Below are positions 17,351-26,273 of a stretch of 64,000 nt of DNA, piece by piece (the first letter of the stretch is position 1; the number at the start of each line of letters is the position of its first letter). The notes beneath the pieces are model-generated. The model ran no database searches and had not been told where the DNA came from. It saw nothing but the letters and a program-made list of their open reading frames with translations. A program made the position numbers and the translations under genes. This DNA comes from Alkalispirochaeta americana. GTDB lineage: Bacteria > Spirochaetota > Spirochaetia > DSM-27196 > Alkalispirochaetaceae. The stretch spans positions 101,806 to 165,805 of the forward strand of contig NZ_FTMS01000007.1 in NCBI RefSeq assembly GCF_900156105.1. Reading direction: 5' to 3'.

Positions 17351-18718
17351 ATGAGTACCCTGAAACCGGCAACGCCCTTTACAGGCCGGGAAAGCTATTT
17401 CCCCGGCATCGGCCCCATCGCCTACGAAGGCTCCCGGTCGCGAAACCCCCTGGCCTTCAAGGTCTATAACCCCGAGGCCCTGGTGGCGGGAAAAACCATG
17501 AGGGATCATTTACGTTTTGCCGTGGCCTACTGGCACAGCTTCACCGGATCGGCCGGGAACGATCCCTTTGGCCCCACCACCCTGGACTATCCCTGGAACC
17601 GCGCCACCGACGCCCTCTCCCGGGCAACCCGGCGGGCCGACGCGGCCTTCGAGTTCATGTCCAAACTGGGGGTTCCCTTCTACTGTTTTCACGACGTGGA
17701 CGTCTGCGACGAGGGAGACAGTCTGGCCACCTACGAGGGCCGTCTGAAGGAGATGACCCGGGTTCTGGCGGAACGGCAGGAGGCCACGGGGATCCAGCTT
17801 CTCTGGAACACGGCCAACCTCTTCTCCAACCCCCGGTATATGCACGGCGCCGCCACAAACCCCGATTTTTCCGTGGTGGCCCGCGCTGCTGCCCAGGTGA
17901 AGGCCTGTCTGGAGGCAAACGTGGCCCTGGGCGGGCATAATTACGTCTTCTGGGGCGGCCGCGAGGGGTACAGCACCCTTCTGAACAGTAACACCCGCCT
18001 GGAACAGGAGAATCTGGCGGCCTTTCTCCGGGCGGCCCGCGATTACGGCCGGTCCATCGGCTTCACCGGGACCTTTCTGATCGAGCCCAAGCCCATGGAG
18101 CCCACCAAGCACCAGTACGATTTCGATGCCGCCACGGTGATCGGCTTTTTGCACCGCCAGGGTCTGGCCGGGGATTTCAAGCTCAACATCGAGGCAAACC
18201 ACGCAACTCTGGCGAGCCATTCCTTCGCCCACGAGCTTCAGACTGCGGCCGATGCCTCCATGCTGGGCAGTATCGATGCAAACCGGGGAGACCCCCAGAA
18301 CGGCTGGGACACGGACCAGTTTCCCACGGATATTCCTGATCTGGTTCAGGCGGTGCTGGTGATCCTGGGCAACGGGGGATTTACCACGGGGGGGGTCAAC
18401 TTTGATGCCAAGCTTCGCCGGGGTTCGGTGGATCTGGAAGACCTCTTCCACGCCCACATTGGCGGCATGGACGCCTTTGCCCGGGCCTTGCAGGTGGCCG
18501 ATGCGCTGCGGCAGGAGGGGACTCTGGAGGAGTTTCGCCGGGAGCGCTACGCCTCTTTTGACGAGGGCCAGGGGGCTGCCTTCCGGCGGGGAGAGCTCTC
18601 GCTGGAGGCGCTGCGGGATATCGCCTCGGCCGGGGAGCCCCGCCGCCCCGGGAGCGGACGCCAGGAATACCTGGAGAATCTGATCAACCAGGCCCTGTTG
18701 ACCACTCCCCTGGCCTGA
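17351..18718 (+). CDS. xylA: Xylose isomerase
   Basis: Converts D-xylose to D-xylulose (and glucose to fructose) in the cytoplasm. Seen: the catalytic His region [17 protein letters not shown], the metal ligand motif [25 protein letters not shown] and GSIDANRGD with the second metal site. 455 aa, the long class II form. AAGGAG lies 9 bases before the ATG. No xylulokinase is adjacent; the FGGY kinase at 40358 could supply one, and transketolase and RpiB at 48-51 kb continue the pentose route. Confidence 0.95.
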   Translation: MSTLKPATPFTGRESYFPGIGPIAYEGSRSRNPLAFKVYNPEALVAGKTMRDHLRFAVAYWHSFTGSAGNDPFGPTTLDYPWNRATDALSRATRRADAAFEFMSKLGVPFYCFHDVDVCDEGDSLATYEGRLKEMTRVLAERQEATGIQLLWNTANLFSNPRYMHGAATNPDFSVVARAAAQVKACLEANVALGGHNYVFWGGREGYSTLLNSNTRLEQENLAAFLRAARDYGRSIGFTGTFLIEPKPMEPTKHQYDFDAATVIGFLHRQGLAGDFKLNIEANHATLASHSFAHELQTAADASMLGSIDANRGDPQNGWDTDQFPTDIPDLVQAVLVILGNGGFTTGGVNFDAKLRRGSVDLEDLFHAHIGGMDAFARALQVADALRQEGTLEEFRRERYASFDEGQGAAFRRGELSLEALRDIASAGEPRRPGSGRQEYLENLINQALLTTPLA

Positions 18719-18730
18719 GGCTTCCGGGAG

Positions 18731-19219
18731 CTAGAGGCCCCGCAGGTCCAGGACGCGCACCACCGGTACGGGGGTGCCGTCCTGCTGGGTATAGACCTCC
18801 AGGGGCTCCACCGCCGCCAGGACGCGGCTGCTTCGCTGGATCAGCCCCGGCGAGGGCGAGCGGGGAGGCCGTTGGGCAACCCGGCCCGAGAAGGCCGGGC
18901 TGTCCAGGACCAGCCAGGCGCGAAAAAGCGAGACCTCCTGCACCCCCTGCCAGGCCCCGCCCACCAGTTCTATCTCGGCGTAAAACTGATCGGTCTCGTC
19001 GGTGTAGACCATCACCGTGGCGGCCACCCCCTCCAGGAGGAGGGTCTTTCCCTGAAGCTCCTGCCATTGCCGGGGGTTTGTAGCGGCCCGGGCCAGATCT
19101 TCCAGGGAGACCGTCATATCCAGGGCTCCCGTGGCCACACCCGGGGAGGGGTTGCTCCAGAGAAGGCCCGTGACAACCAGAAGGCCCGCCAGGGCCAGTG
19201 CAGAGGTCTTTCGTCTCAT
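18731..19219 (-). CDS. Secreted protein of unknown function
   Basis: 162 aa with a Sec signal peptide (MRRKTSALALAGLLVVTGLL). The mature part has a segment reading LEDLARAATNPRQWQELQGK followed by LLEGVAATVMVYTDETDQFY, resembling small OB-fold or DUF4920-like periplasmic proteins; I do not recognise it firmly. The start at 19219 is chosen for the signal peptide; the frame runs further upstream without support. It converges with xylA. Confidence 0.6.
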   Translation of the reverse strand: MRRKTSALALAGLLVVTGLLWSNPSPGVATGALDMTVSLEDLARAATNPRQWQELQGKTLLLEGVAATVMVYTDETDQFYAEIELVGGAWQGVQEVSLFRAWLVLDSPAFSGRVAQRPPRSPSPGLIQRSSRVLAAVEPLEVYTQQDGTPVPVVRVLDLRGL

Positions 19220-19258
19220 ACTCTGTAGTATAGGGATCACTCCCGGGAGATACAACTG

Positions 19259-19286
19259 TTCACAGAGGGCTGCCTTGAGATATGAT
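19259..19286 (+). promoter_or_regulatory. SDR gene promoter, leaderless
   Basis: A TTCACA -35 (19259-19264), a 16-base spacer and TATGAT -10 (19281-19286). The ATG at 19293 starts 6 bases after the -10 and has no ribosome site upstream, so transcription should begin at or next to the A of the ATG. Confidence 0.6.
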
Positions 19287-19292
19287 TGCGCC

Positions 19293-20051
19293 ATGGGTCT
19301 TTTGACACGGGCCGACGCCCGCTCTATTCGCCTTGCCGATAAAGTGGCTCTGGTGGTGGGTGGCAGCGGTGGAATCGGCCGGGCCGTGGCTCTGACTCTG
19401 GCCGACGAGGGTGCCCGGATGATTATCCACGGGGGGCGCTCCCAGGAGCGGCTCGAGCGGGTGGTGCGGTACATCAACCATCGTGGCGGCCGATGCCGGG
19501 GGTTTCTGTTGCCCCTCGCCGAGGCTGATGATATTTTGCCTCTTATCGATCAAGCCGGGGAGGTGGATATCCTGGTGGTGGCCTTCGGGCCCGTGGAATA
19601 CCGTCCTCTGGCAGGGACGGATCCGGCCAGCTGGCGGCGGATGACGGAGCTGAACCTGGTGCTTCCGGGGTTGCTTCTCTCGCACTATCTGCCGAAAATG
19701 ATAGAACGGGGCTGGGGACGGGTCATCCTTTTCGGGGGGCCCCGGGCAGACCGGCTTTGCGGTTTCCGGGAGAGCGCTGCCTACAGCGCTGCCAAGGCGG
19801 GGGTTGCCTCGCTGGTCAAGTCGGCAGCGCTTCAGACGGGGGGGCGCAATATCTCGGTGAACCTGATCTCGCCGGGCTACGTGGATACGGAGTATCTGAC
19901 CCCCCAGGATCGGCACCAGCAGCAGCAGCGGTCCCCCCGGGGGCGCCTGATTCCGCCCGAACGGGTGGCCCGGGTGGTGCGGCATCTGATCTGCGCCGAC
20001 GAGGCCGACGTAAACGGAGCGGTAATCACCGTGGACCAGGGACTTGGGTAA
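19293..20051 (+). CDS. Short-chain dehydrogenase/reductase (SDR)
   Basis: 252-aa Rossmann-fold oxidoreductase. Seen: the nucleotide motif GGSGGIGRA, YSAAKAG (catalytic Tyr and Lys), NLISPGYVDTEY after the active site, and a C-terminal NGAVITVDQGLG typical of FabG-like SDRs. The usual NNAG motif is replaced by VVAFGPVE, so it is not a standard FabG. The substrate is unknown. The start at 19293 fits a leaderless transcript. Confidence 0.88.
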   Translation: MGLLTRADARSIRLADKVALVVGGSGGIGRAVALTLADEGARMIIHGGRSQERLERVVRYINHRGGRCRGFLLPLAEADDILPLIDQAGEVDILVVAFGPVEYRPLAGTDPASWRRMTELNLVLPGLLLSHYLPKMIERGWGRVILFGGPRADRLCGFRESAAYSAAKAGVASLVKSAALQTGGRNISVNLISPGYVDTEYLTPQDRHQQQQRSPRGRLIPPERVARVVRHLICADEADVNGAVITVDQGLG

Positions 20052-20124
20052 GGGCAGGGGCGTTTTCTTCTGCGCTCCTGTTTGACATTTCCCGGAGCCA
20101 CATCTACTATTGAAGCACCCGCTA

Positions 20125-20158
20125 TTGTATCATCGGTGTTGTGTTGTATCATCGGTGT
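20125..20158. repeat. Direct repeat upstream of the STAS gene
   Basis: Two perfect copies of TTGTATCATCGGTGT (20125-20139 and 20144-20158) with a 19-base period, about 110 bases before the STAS gene start. It could be a paired regulator site; no inverted symmetry is seen. Confidence 0.6.
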
Positions 20159-20269
20159 GCTGTGGCAGGGGTGTGCCGATGCTATCGCAGGGATCCTGCG
20201 GCCCGGGCCTGTACCGGGTAAGGGGGATGTAATATCGTGATTCAACAGGTGTGGAGTGTATAGGAAGGT

Positions 20270-20821
20270 ATGGCCAATAACGATATCGTACCAGGTTTTG
20301 ACGAGGAAAAAGACGAGAGCCTGAAGATCCGGTTGGAGAAGGCCTCGGGTACCGAGGGGTGCCTTATTCTGTACCTTACGGGGTACATCGATACCTACAA
20401 CTCCAATTTTTTCCAGAAGCGGGTGAACCGGGCTGTGGAGGCGGGCTTTGCCCGGCTGATCTTTCATTGCGCGGGGCTCAACTACGTTTCCAGTACCGGT
20501 ATTGGCTCGTTCACGGCGTTTCTGAAGGCGGTGAAGCCCAAGGGGGGGGATCTGGTGCTCCTGGAGATCCAGCCCAAGGTATACGAGGTGTTCCAGCTTC
20601 TGGGGTTCTCCCAGTTTTTCCAGATCAAGGACAACCTCGATGACGCCGTAGAGCACTTCACCAAAAACGGAAAGGTGCAACGCTCCGAGGTCTTCCCCAA
20701 GATCTTCAAGTGTCCCATCTGTTCCACCAAGCTCAAGGCATCCAAGCCGGGGCGGTTCCGCTGCTCCAACTGCAAGACCATTCTTGCCATAGACGCTGCC
20801 GGGCAGGTTTTCCTGGGCTGA
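20270..20821 (+). CDS. STAS-domain protein with C-terminal zinc ribbon
   Basis: 183 aa. Residues about 15-125 form a STAS domain of the anti-sigma-antagonist type, with the phosphoacceptor-like segment LNYVSSTGIGSF (Ser/Thr at the expected site). The last 40 residues carry two CxxC pairs (FKCPICSTK and FRCSNCKTI), a zinc ribbon. Proteins of this kind act in partner-switching, usually with a Ser/Thr kinase and a PP2C phosphatase; neither is adjacent. The added zinc ribbon is uncommon. AGGAAGG lies just before the ATG. Confidence 0.85.
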   Translation: MANNDIVPGFDEEKDESLKIRLEKASGTEGCLILYLTGYIDTYNSNFFQKRVNRAVEAGFARLIFHCAGLNYVSSTGIGSFTAFLKAVKPKGGDLVLLEIQPKVYEVFQLLGFSQFFQIKDNLDDAVEHFTKNGKVQRSEVFPKIFKCPICSTKLKASKPGRFRCSNCKTILAIDAAGQVFLG

Positions 20822-20961
20822 TGCCCGGGGCCTTTCCGGTTATTTCTGCTTCATTTTTCCTCATGTCCAATTATCCGTCTCCTGGTCTTCCCCTGTGCCC
20901 ATAGTGCTGTGGCGTTCCTCCGGCAGGGGGGGCGAAGATCGTTCTGGCGAGGCGAAATAAC

Positions 20962-21250
20962 TGTGCATAATCCGGGTGCAGTATGTGGATAACTTGTGGA
21001 AAGTGTGCATAAAAACGTGGATTCCCTGTGGGTAACAACTGCCTTCCGGAGGCTGTCTGGCAGAGGGTAATTATGACCACCTGTAGCCGTTCGTGTAACT
21101 TCTTTTGCTGAAAGAGTTTATTTTTTGTCAACTGGATTTTTGCTGTTTTTATGGGTCAATTTTACCCGGGGGATAAAAAACAATCTGTCCCCAATCACCG
21201 GAGGGAATGTGGAAAAGATGTGGAAAACCTGTGTCGCGTGTGTTAATCTT
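20962..21250. other. oriC: Candidate replication origin (DnaA-box cluster and AT-rich tract)
   Basis: Gene-free stretch. Three perfect TGTGNATAA sites (reverse of TTATNCACA) at 20962, 20984 and 21004, and a one-mismatch site at 21027, all in the same orientation and 20-23 bases apart (about two helical turns). Further one-mismatch TGTGGAAAA sites sit at 21208 and 21219, 11 bases apart. Between the groups lies an AT-rich tract with T-runs (about 21105-21185) that could unwind. No dnaA or dnaN is in the window, and strand composition read by eye does not switch cleanly here, so the assignment remains a hypothesis. It could instead be a DnaA-titrating or DnaA-regulated site. Confidence 0.5.
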
Positions 21251-21258
21251 TTTCCAGA

Positions 21259-22242
21259 GTGAAGATTACACTGTGTGCGCTGCTTCCATTTTTCTTCCGG
21301 GGTCTGCTCTGCGCGGGGATGATTCTCGGGGGAGGTATCCTCTTTGGAGAGAGCCTTTTCTCTCCCGGGGAACTTCTTCTCTCGGCTGCTGCCGGGGGTG
21401 TTCTCCTTGCTCTGGTATACACGTATATGCGGCTTCTCGCAGTACCGGTGGTTCCCCTGGTGCTGGTGCCGCTCATGGCGCTGGTGCTTCTGCTTTTTTC
21501 CTCGCTGGTTTTCTTTCGGGCCGAGCTGGGGCTGGAGCGGCTGTATACACCGGGCCTCTCCCGGGGGGCTGTCCAGCGGGATCAGTGGTCGGGAGTTCTC
21601 CTTCACGGTCGGGGCACTTCGCTCTACGTGTCGCGCGATTCGGGGCCTGGCAGCGCAGAATCTGGCCCCCTGGGGAATGGTCATCATCCCGGGCGGGAGC
21701 AGAAGAGAATCTTTTCCGATGTGGTCCTGGTCCGGCACCGGGAGGTGCCCCGGCTGCGGGTTCATCGGGAGATATCCTGGGACACCGGAGGATCCCGGTT
21801 GATCCTGCCCGGGGGCGACGAGATCGGGACGGCCTCCATTGCCGGTTTGGGCAGAAGGGCCCTGCCTCCGGTTCTGCGACGTCTTACGAATGATCTCCTT
21901 CGGGTCTTCCGGGGGCCGGGGCGGGGTGATTCCCTGCCGGCTTTTGCCCTGCGGGGGGGCGCCCTCACAGCGGCTCTGGCCCTGGTCTGGGTTGTGGTGC
22001 GCCTCACCCGCTGGCCCTTACTCAACGGGGTTGCCGCCTTGGGCTGGATCCGGCTGATCCTCGCGGTTCCCCGGGGGGGCAGCTTTGCCCAGGAGCTCTG
22101 GCAGGAACAGGTGCCGTTCTTCCTGTTTTCGGAGGCCCTCCTCTGGGGGGTCCTGGCGCTTGTCCTGGTGGTGATAGCCCTGAGGCAGCCACCCTTTCGC
22201 CGGTGGCAGCGGGATACCCTGGGAATTGGAGAGAAACCGTGA
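21259..22242 (+). CDS. Membrane protein of unknown function
   Basis: 327 aa. Four or five hydrophobic helices in the first 90 residues, a soluble middle (about 95-215), then three helices in the last 110. No recognised family. The GTG start follows the DnaA-box region directly and has a weak ribosome site. It overlaps the next membrane gene by GTGA, and that one overlaps a J-domain gene the same way, so the three form one translation unit. Strongly G- and T-rich coding strand. Confidence 0.6.
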   Translation: MKITLCALLPFFFRGLLCAGMILGGGILFGESLFSPGELLLSAAAGGVLLALVYTYMRLLAVPVVPLVLVPLMALVLLLFSSLVFFRAELGLERLYTPGLSRGAVQRDQWSGVLLHGRGTSLYVSRDSGPGSAESGPLGNGHHPGREQKRIFSDVVLVRHREVPRLRVHREISWDTGGSRLILPGGDEIGTASIAGLGRRALPPVLRRLTNDLLRVFRGPGRGDSLPAFALRGGALTAALALVWVVVRLTRWPLLNGVAALGWIRLILAVPRGGSFAQELWQEQVPFFLFSEALLWGVLALVLVVIALRQPPFRRWQRDTLGIGEKP

Positions 22243-24008
22243 CGGTCACCGGACGGTACGGGGTCGTTCTGGGGGCTTTGTCTGCCTGCGCCCTGGTGGG
22301 GGCGGCTATTCTTGTTCCCGGTCGCGCCGTGCTGGACGCGCCGGGAACGGTCCTTTCGGGGGGTGGGCTCACGGGGGGTGTTTTCTTTTTGTCCCTGGTG
22401 GTGCTCTTCTTTGAGGCCTTTCCCCTGGTTGTGGCCACTGCGGGGGTGCTCTGCTTTTCTCTGGTTGTTTCTCCTCGTCAGATAGGGCCTGCGGGGTCGC
22501 TTCTCTTGCCGGGCATACCTCTGGTCCTGGTGGTTGTGGTGGCCCTGGGTGTTGTCAACGGCATCTGGGTGGGGGCCTTTGCCCCCCTGGCCGAGGGACG
22601 TATCGCCCAGGAGGAGCACCGTGCCAGAACCTCCCGGAACGCCATCACCGAGGCTTCGTTTCTTCTGCAGCAGGGAGATTACCAGGGGGCCGAGGCGCTT
22701 CTGGTGTTGCACCGCTCCCTGGCAGAGGAGTCCGAGGAGAGTTTGGAACTGCTTGAACAGGCTCGGGGAGCCCGGCTGGCCCGGGAAGAGCAGATTCGAT
22801 CCTCCCGGGAGACCGGGCCGATCGGGGAAGATCGACGCTTCACTTCTGCTTCGGCCATGACCGCTGCCGATCTTCTGGCCCAGGGGCATCGCTATTTCCA
22901 GGAGGGAGATTTCTTCAGCGCCCACTATTTTGCAACGCGGGCGCTGGAACAAAGCCCCTATCCCCGGGAGGACGCCCGGGTGCTCCAGTCGTCGGCGCTT
23001 AACGCTATTGAAGGGGGGGCTCTGGACCGGAAAGAGGCTGAGGATCGCCGGTTTTATCAGGATAAGGTCACGGCCTACCAGGCCTTTTTGCAGGGCCAGG
23101 CCCTTCCCGAACGGGCTCTGGAAGCCTATTACCGATTCCAGGATCTTCAGGAACGCCGCCCGGACGATCCCGATGTGCGGCGCTTTGCTCCGGAGGTGCT
23201 TCGGCAGGTTCAGGAAATCAGTTTTTTTGTGGAGACCGCCCGGGCTCACCAGGAGCTTCCGGGCCGCTCCGATCTGGTTTTTCTGAACCGCCGCGAGGAG
23301 GGGTTGCTGGAGGTTATTGTGGTGGATCATCTGGTGCGGACCCGGGAGGGTGATTTCTTTTACGGTCTGGAGGTGCTGCGCCTCGATCCCGCCACACCCC
23401 GGGAGCCGCTTCTTCATCTGCGGGCACCCTACGGGATGGCCCTGGAACAGAAGCTGATCCTGCGGGCCGTGCGTCGCGATGGAGAGGAGGAAGATCCCGA
23501 GGCTGGCCGGATTCCGCTCTTCTTCTATCGGGGCGGTCCCGATGATTTTGATGGTTCCCTGAGGTTGTCCCACTCGGTGGAGTCGATCGCCCGCTTTGGC
23601 GGGGGGCCCCAGGCCTTTCAGGTTCTCACCGTGCCGGAGCTGTTTCAGTTGCCCCGGCTCCTGGAGCAGCTGGGGCAGCCCCAACGCTTTGCCCGGGCTG
23701 CTGCGTTTTTTCGGGTCTTGCGCATGGGCGGTTTCTTTGTGATCGCCCTGGGAGGTATAGCCCTGGGCTGGCGCTTCCGCAGCAGGTATCTGGGACGGCC
23801 TCCTCTGGCGGTGCTGGCCATGGTGCCGGTTCTGGTCTGGGCGCTCTGGTGGATCGTGGCCCTGGGCAGATATCTCATCGGGTCTGCAGCGAACCTTCTT
23901 GCCCGGGAGGTTTCCTTTTCCACGGGGCTTCTTCTGGTGGCCCTGGGGCTGATAGGAGGAATCCTGGCGGTGGTGGCGTCCCTGGCCAGGCAGGAGGTCG
24001 ATCTGTGA
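22239..24008 (+). CDS. Membrane protein with central repeat-like helical domain
   Basis: 589 aa, unknown family. Four N-terminal membrane helices (to about residue 120), a long soluble helical part (about 130-480) whose segments GDYQGAEALLVLHRSLAE and GHRYFQEGDFFSAHYFATRA resemble TPR units, then about three C-terminal helices. The GTG at 22239 overlaps the upstream stop. An interaction or assembly role in the envelope is plausible from TPR-like repeats flanked by helices. It is the middle gene of a coupled trio. Confidence 0.6.
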   Translation: MTVTGRYGVVLGALSACALVGAAILVPGRAVLDAPGTVLSGGGLTGGVFFLSLVVLFFEAFPLVVATAGVLCFSLVVSPRQIGPAGSLLLPGIPLVLVVVVALGVVNGIWVGAFAPLAEGRIAQEEHRARTSRNAITEASFLLQQGDYQGAEALLVLHRSLAEESEESLELLEQARGARLAREEQIRSSRETGPIGEDRRFTSASAMTAADLLAQGHRYFQEGDFFSAHYFATRALEQSPYPREDARVLQSSALNAIEGGALDRKEAEDRRFYQDKVTAYQAFLQGQALPERALEAYYRFQDLQERRPDDPDVRRFAPEVLRQVQEISFFVETARAHQELPGRSDLVFLNRREEGLLEVIVVDHLVRTREGDFFYGLEVLRLDPATPREPLLHLRAPYGMALEQKLILRAVRRDGEEEDPEAGRIPLFFYRGGPDDFDGSLRLSHSVESIARFGGGPQAFQVLTVPELFQLPRLLEQLGQPQRFARAAAFFRVLRMGGFFVIALGGIALGWRFRSRYLGRPPLAVLAMVPVLVWALWWIVALGRYLIGSAANLLAREVSFSTGLLLVALGLIGGILAVVASLARQEVDL

Positions 24009-24856
24009 GGAGCCGGGAAGGGCCTGGAAGGCTTCTTCCCTGGGCCGGGCGCATTACAGGGGGTATTCTGGGGCTTCCGGCGGGTCCGGCCGGTGTAGGG
24101 TTCGGTTTGCTGGCGGGGTGGCTGGTGGATCAATACCGGGCCCGGCTCTGTGGAGAGGAACGGTTCGAGCGGTTTCTCCGACGTCCCGAGGGGGAGCGTT
24201 CCCGCCGGATAGCCGAGTATTATACTCTTCTGGCTCTTCTGGGGGCGGTGCTCTCCCGGGGGGACCTTCCCGACCAGGAGGCTCTTGAGAAGCTTTTGGG
24301 GATCTCCTGGCCGCTGGAGGGAAAGATTCCCTCCCCCCCGGGGGAGGAATCGCGGCAGGCTTTGCTGGAGCGGAGTCTTCTGCGTTGCGGGGGCAGGGAT
24401 ACGGTCCTGCTGTGCCGGTGGGCCAGGAAACGGGAGCTCTGGATCACCTCTGTCGAGGGTGCTCCCGGGCTTGTACGGTTTCTCTGCGCTGCCGCACGGA
24501 GTACCTCCCCCGGAGGGGCCGGTGGTGAGCGGAGGATCCTGTTGCGGCAGATCGCCCGGGAGCTCCCGGATCCCGCCCGGGAGGAGCTGGAGCAGGAACT
24601 CCTGGAGCTGGATGCTGCCAGTTGCCGTCTTCTTGGTGTTTCGTCCCGGGCTGAATGGGCCGAGATCCGCAGCGCTTACCGTAGTCTGGCGGCACAGCTC
24701 CACCCCGATGGAGCGGGGTGTCTGGACCCTGCCCGGCAAGAGGCTCTCCAGGAGGCCTTTGTCCGCATTCGCGGGGCCTATGAGATCCTGCGCGAGCAGG
24801 TTCGATCCCGAGAGTCCCGGGATTCCCGGGAGACCCGGGATTCCCAAAGCTCCTGA
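24005..24856 (+). CDS. DjlA-like membrane-anchored J-domain protein
   Basis: 283 aa. A Gly-rich hydrophobic N-terminus (about residues 15-45) can span the membrane; the middle part is in the position of a TerB-like domain; the C-terminus is a J domain with the HPD motif (SLAAQLHPDGAG) and helices matching DnaJ. Such proteins recruit DnaK at the membrane. The C-terminal tail repeats SRESRDSRETRD, coded by a near-repeat. GTGA overlap with the upstream membrane gene implies a chaperone role for that pair. Confidence 0.8.
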   Translation: MRSREGPGRLLPWAGRITGGILGLPAGPAGVGFGLLAGWLVDQYRARLCGEERFERFLRRPEGERSRRIAEYYTLLALLGAVLSRGDLPDQEALEKLLGISWPLEGKIPSPPGEESRQALLERSLLRCGGRDTVLLCRWARKRELWITSVEGAPGLVRFLCAAARSTSPGGAGGERRILLRQIARELPDPAREELEQELLELDAASCRLLGVSSRAEWAEIRSAYRSLAAQLHPDGAGCLDPARQEALQEAFVRIRGAYEILREQVRSRESRDSRETRDSQSS

Positions 24857-24859
24857 AGA

Positions 24860-26170
24860 TCAGTCCGCCACCGTTACCCGTTCGATCCGGGCTCCCAGTG
24901 CGCGAAGCCGCCGGGTGAGGTGTTCGTAGCCTCGTTCAATCTGGTAGACATTGCGGATCACGCTTTGACCCTCGGCGCAGAGGGCGGCGATCACCATGGC
25001 CATGCCGGCCCGAACATCGGGCGAGGTCAGGGTGGAGCCGCTCAATCGGGCCGGACCGCTTACAACAGCCCGGTGGGGGTCGCAGAGGACGATCCGTGCA
25101 CCCATGCCGATCAGTTTGTCCACAAAAAACATGCGGGACTCGAACATCTTCTCGTGGATCAGGACGGTGCCATCCACCTGGGTGGCCACGACGGTCATGA
25201 TACTGGTGAGGTCCGGGGGAAACCCCGGCCAGGGACTATCGTCGATCTTGGGGATCATCCCTCCCAGATCGGGAACCACCCGGAGGGCCTGTCTGGCGGG
25301 GACGTGCAGGTCCGTGCCGTGGGTGTCCCAGCGGATACCCAGCTTGGCAAAGGCCAGGCGGATCATTCTGAGTTGTTTCGGATCAACCTGCTGAATTGTG
25401 AGATCGCTCCGGGTCACCGCTGCAAGGCCGATGAAGCTGCCCACCTCCATGAAATCTGCCCCCAGGGTGTAATCTGCACCGTGGAGACGTTCCACCCCGG
25501 TGATGCGCAGGATATTGGAGCCGATACCGCTGATCCGGGCACCCATGGCGTTCAGGAGATTGCAGAGGTCCTGAACGTGGGGTTCGCTGGCGGCGTTCTC
25601 GATCACCGTCTCCCCCTCGGCGGTGACAGCCGCCATGATGGCGTTTTCCGTGGCCGTTACCGAGGCCTCGTCCAGAAAGAGTTCTTCTCCCACCAGTTTG
25701 TTGGTGTGGAGAATGAAGGCTCCTTCGGTCTTGACCTGGGCCCCCAGTCCTTCCAGTGCAAGGAAGTGGGTATCCAGGCGGCGGCGGCCGATCACGTCCC
25801 CTCCCGGCGGGGGAAGGGTGACCGAGCCGGTCCGGGCCAGCAAGGGCCCGGCAAAAAGGATCGAGGCGCGAATCTTGCTGGCCATCTCGGGAGAGATATC
25901 GGAGGTAGCAAGGCCCCGGGCGCAGAACCGCCAGACTCCGTTGCTCTCCGCCTCGGGAGACGAGGGGGATTCGGGGGCTGCCGCTGCGCCGATGGAGCGG
26001 AGGATTTCTGCCATGACATGAACGTCCTCGATCTCGGGGACGTTCCTGAGGATAACTTCATCTTCTGTGAGAAGCGTGGCGGCGATGCAGGGGAGGGCGG
26101 CGTTTTTGTTGCCGCTGGCCCGGATCGTCCCGTTCAGGGGAAACCCGCCGTCGATAATGTACTTGTACAT
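24860..26170 (-). CDS. murA: UDP-N-acetylglucosamine 1-carboxyvinyltransferase, Cys-to-Asp form
   Basis: First committed step of peptidoglycan synthesis: transfers enolpyruvate from PEP to UDP-GlcNAc. Seen: substrate-binding SGNKNAALP near the N-terminus, [13 protein letters not shown], and the active loop [16 protein letters not shown]. The loop residue equivalent to E. coli Cys115 is Asp (residue 125; codon at 25796-25798), the known form that is not alkylated by fosfomycin. 436 aa. The start at 26170 has GATGAGG upstream. The upstream in-frame extension lacks homology. Confidence 0.95.
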   Translation of the reverse strand: MYKYIIDGGFPLNGTIRASGNKNAALPCIAATLLTEDEVILRNVPEIEDVHVMAEILRSIGAAAAPESPSSPEAESNGVWRFCARGLATSDISPEMASKIRASILFAGPLLARTGSVTLPPPGGDVIGRRRLDTHFLALEGLGAQVKTEGAFILHTNKLVGEELFLDEASVTATENAIMAAVTAEGETVIENAASEPHVQDLCNLLNAMGARISGIGSNILRITGVERLHGADYTLGADFMEVGSFIGLAAVTRSDLTIQQVDPKQLRMIRLAFAKLGIRWDTHGTDLHVPARQALRVVPDLGGMIPKIDDSPWPGFPPDLTSIMTVVATQVDGTVLIHEKMFESRMFFVDKLIGMGARIVLCDPHRAVVSGPARLSGSTLTSPDVRAGMAMVIAALCAEGQSVIRNVYQIERGYEHLTRRLRALGARIERVTVAD

Positions 26171-26234
26171 GGCCTCATCCTTGCGGAAATGGCGGGAAGC
26201 TGTCAATTGTTTTGTTCCCTCCCCGGAGGTCCAC

Positions 26235-26264
26235 TTGCACCAATCGCCACGGCCCGCATACAGT
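26235..26264 (+). promoter_or_regulatory. Aspartate kinase promoter candidate
   Basis: TTGCAC (26235-26240), an 18-base spacer and TACAGT (26259-26264); the ATG at 26274 begins 9 bases later, so the leader would be very short or absent. Confidence 0.45.
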
Positions 26265-26273
26265 AGGGGCGCT

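Noticed and set aside
20962..21250. GC-skew switch as proof of the origin
   Set aside because: Counting a few lines by eye gave mixed signs on both sides (0-5 kb is also G-rich on plus), so I did not use skew as support.
21762..23684. 640-aa minus-strand open frame opposite the membrane gene
   Set aside because: No family signature; the plus-strand frame has membrane helices, GTGA couplings and sensible composition.
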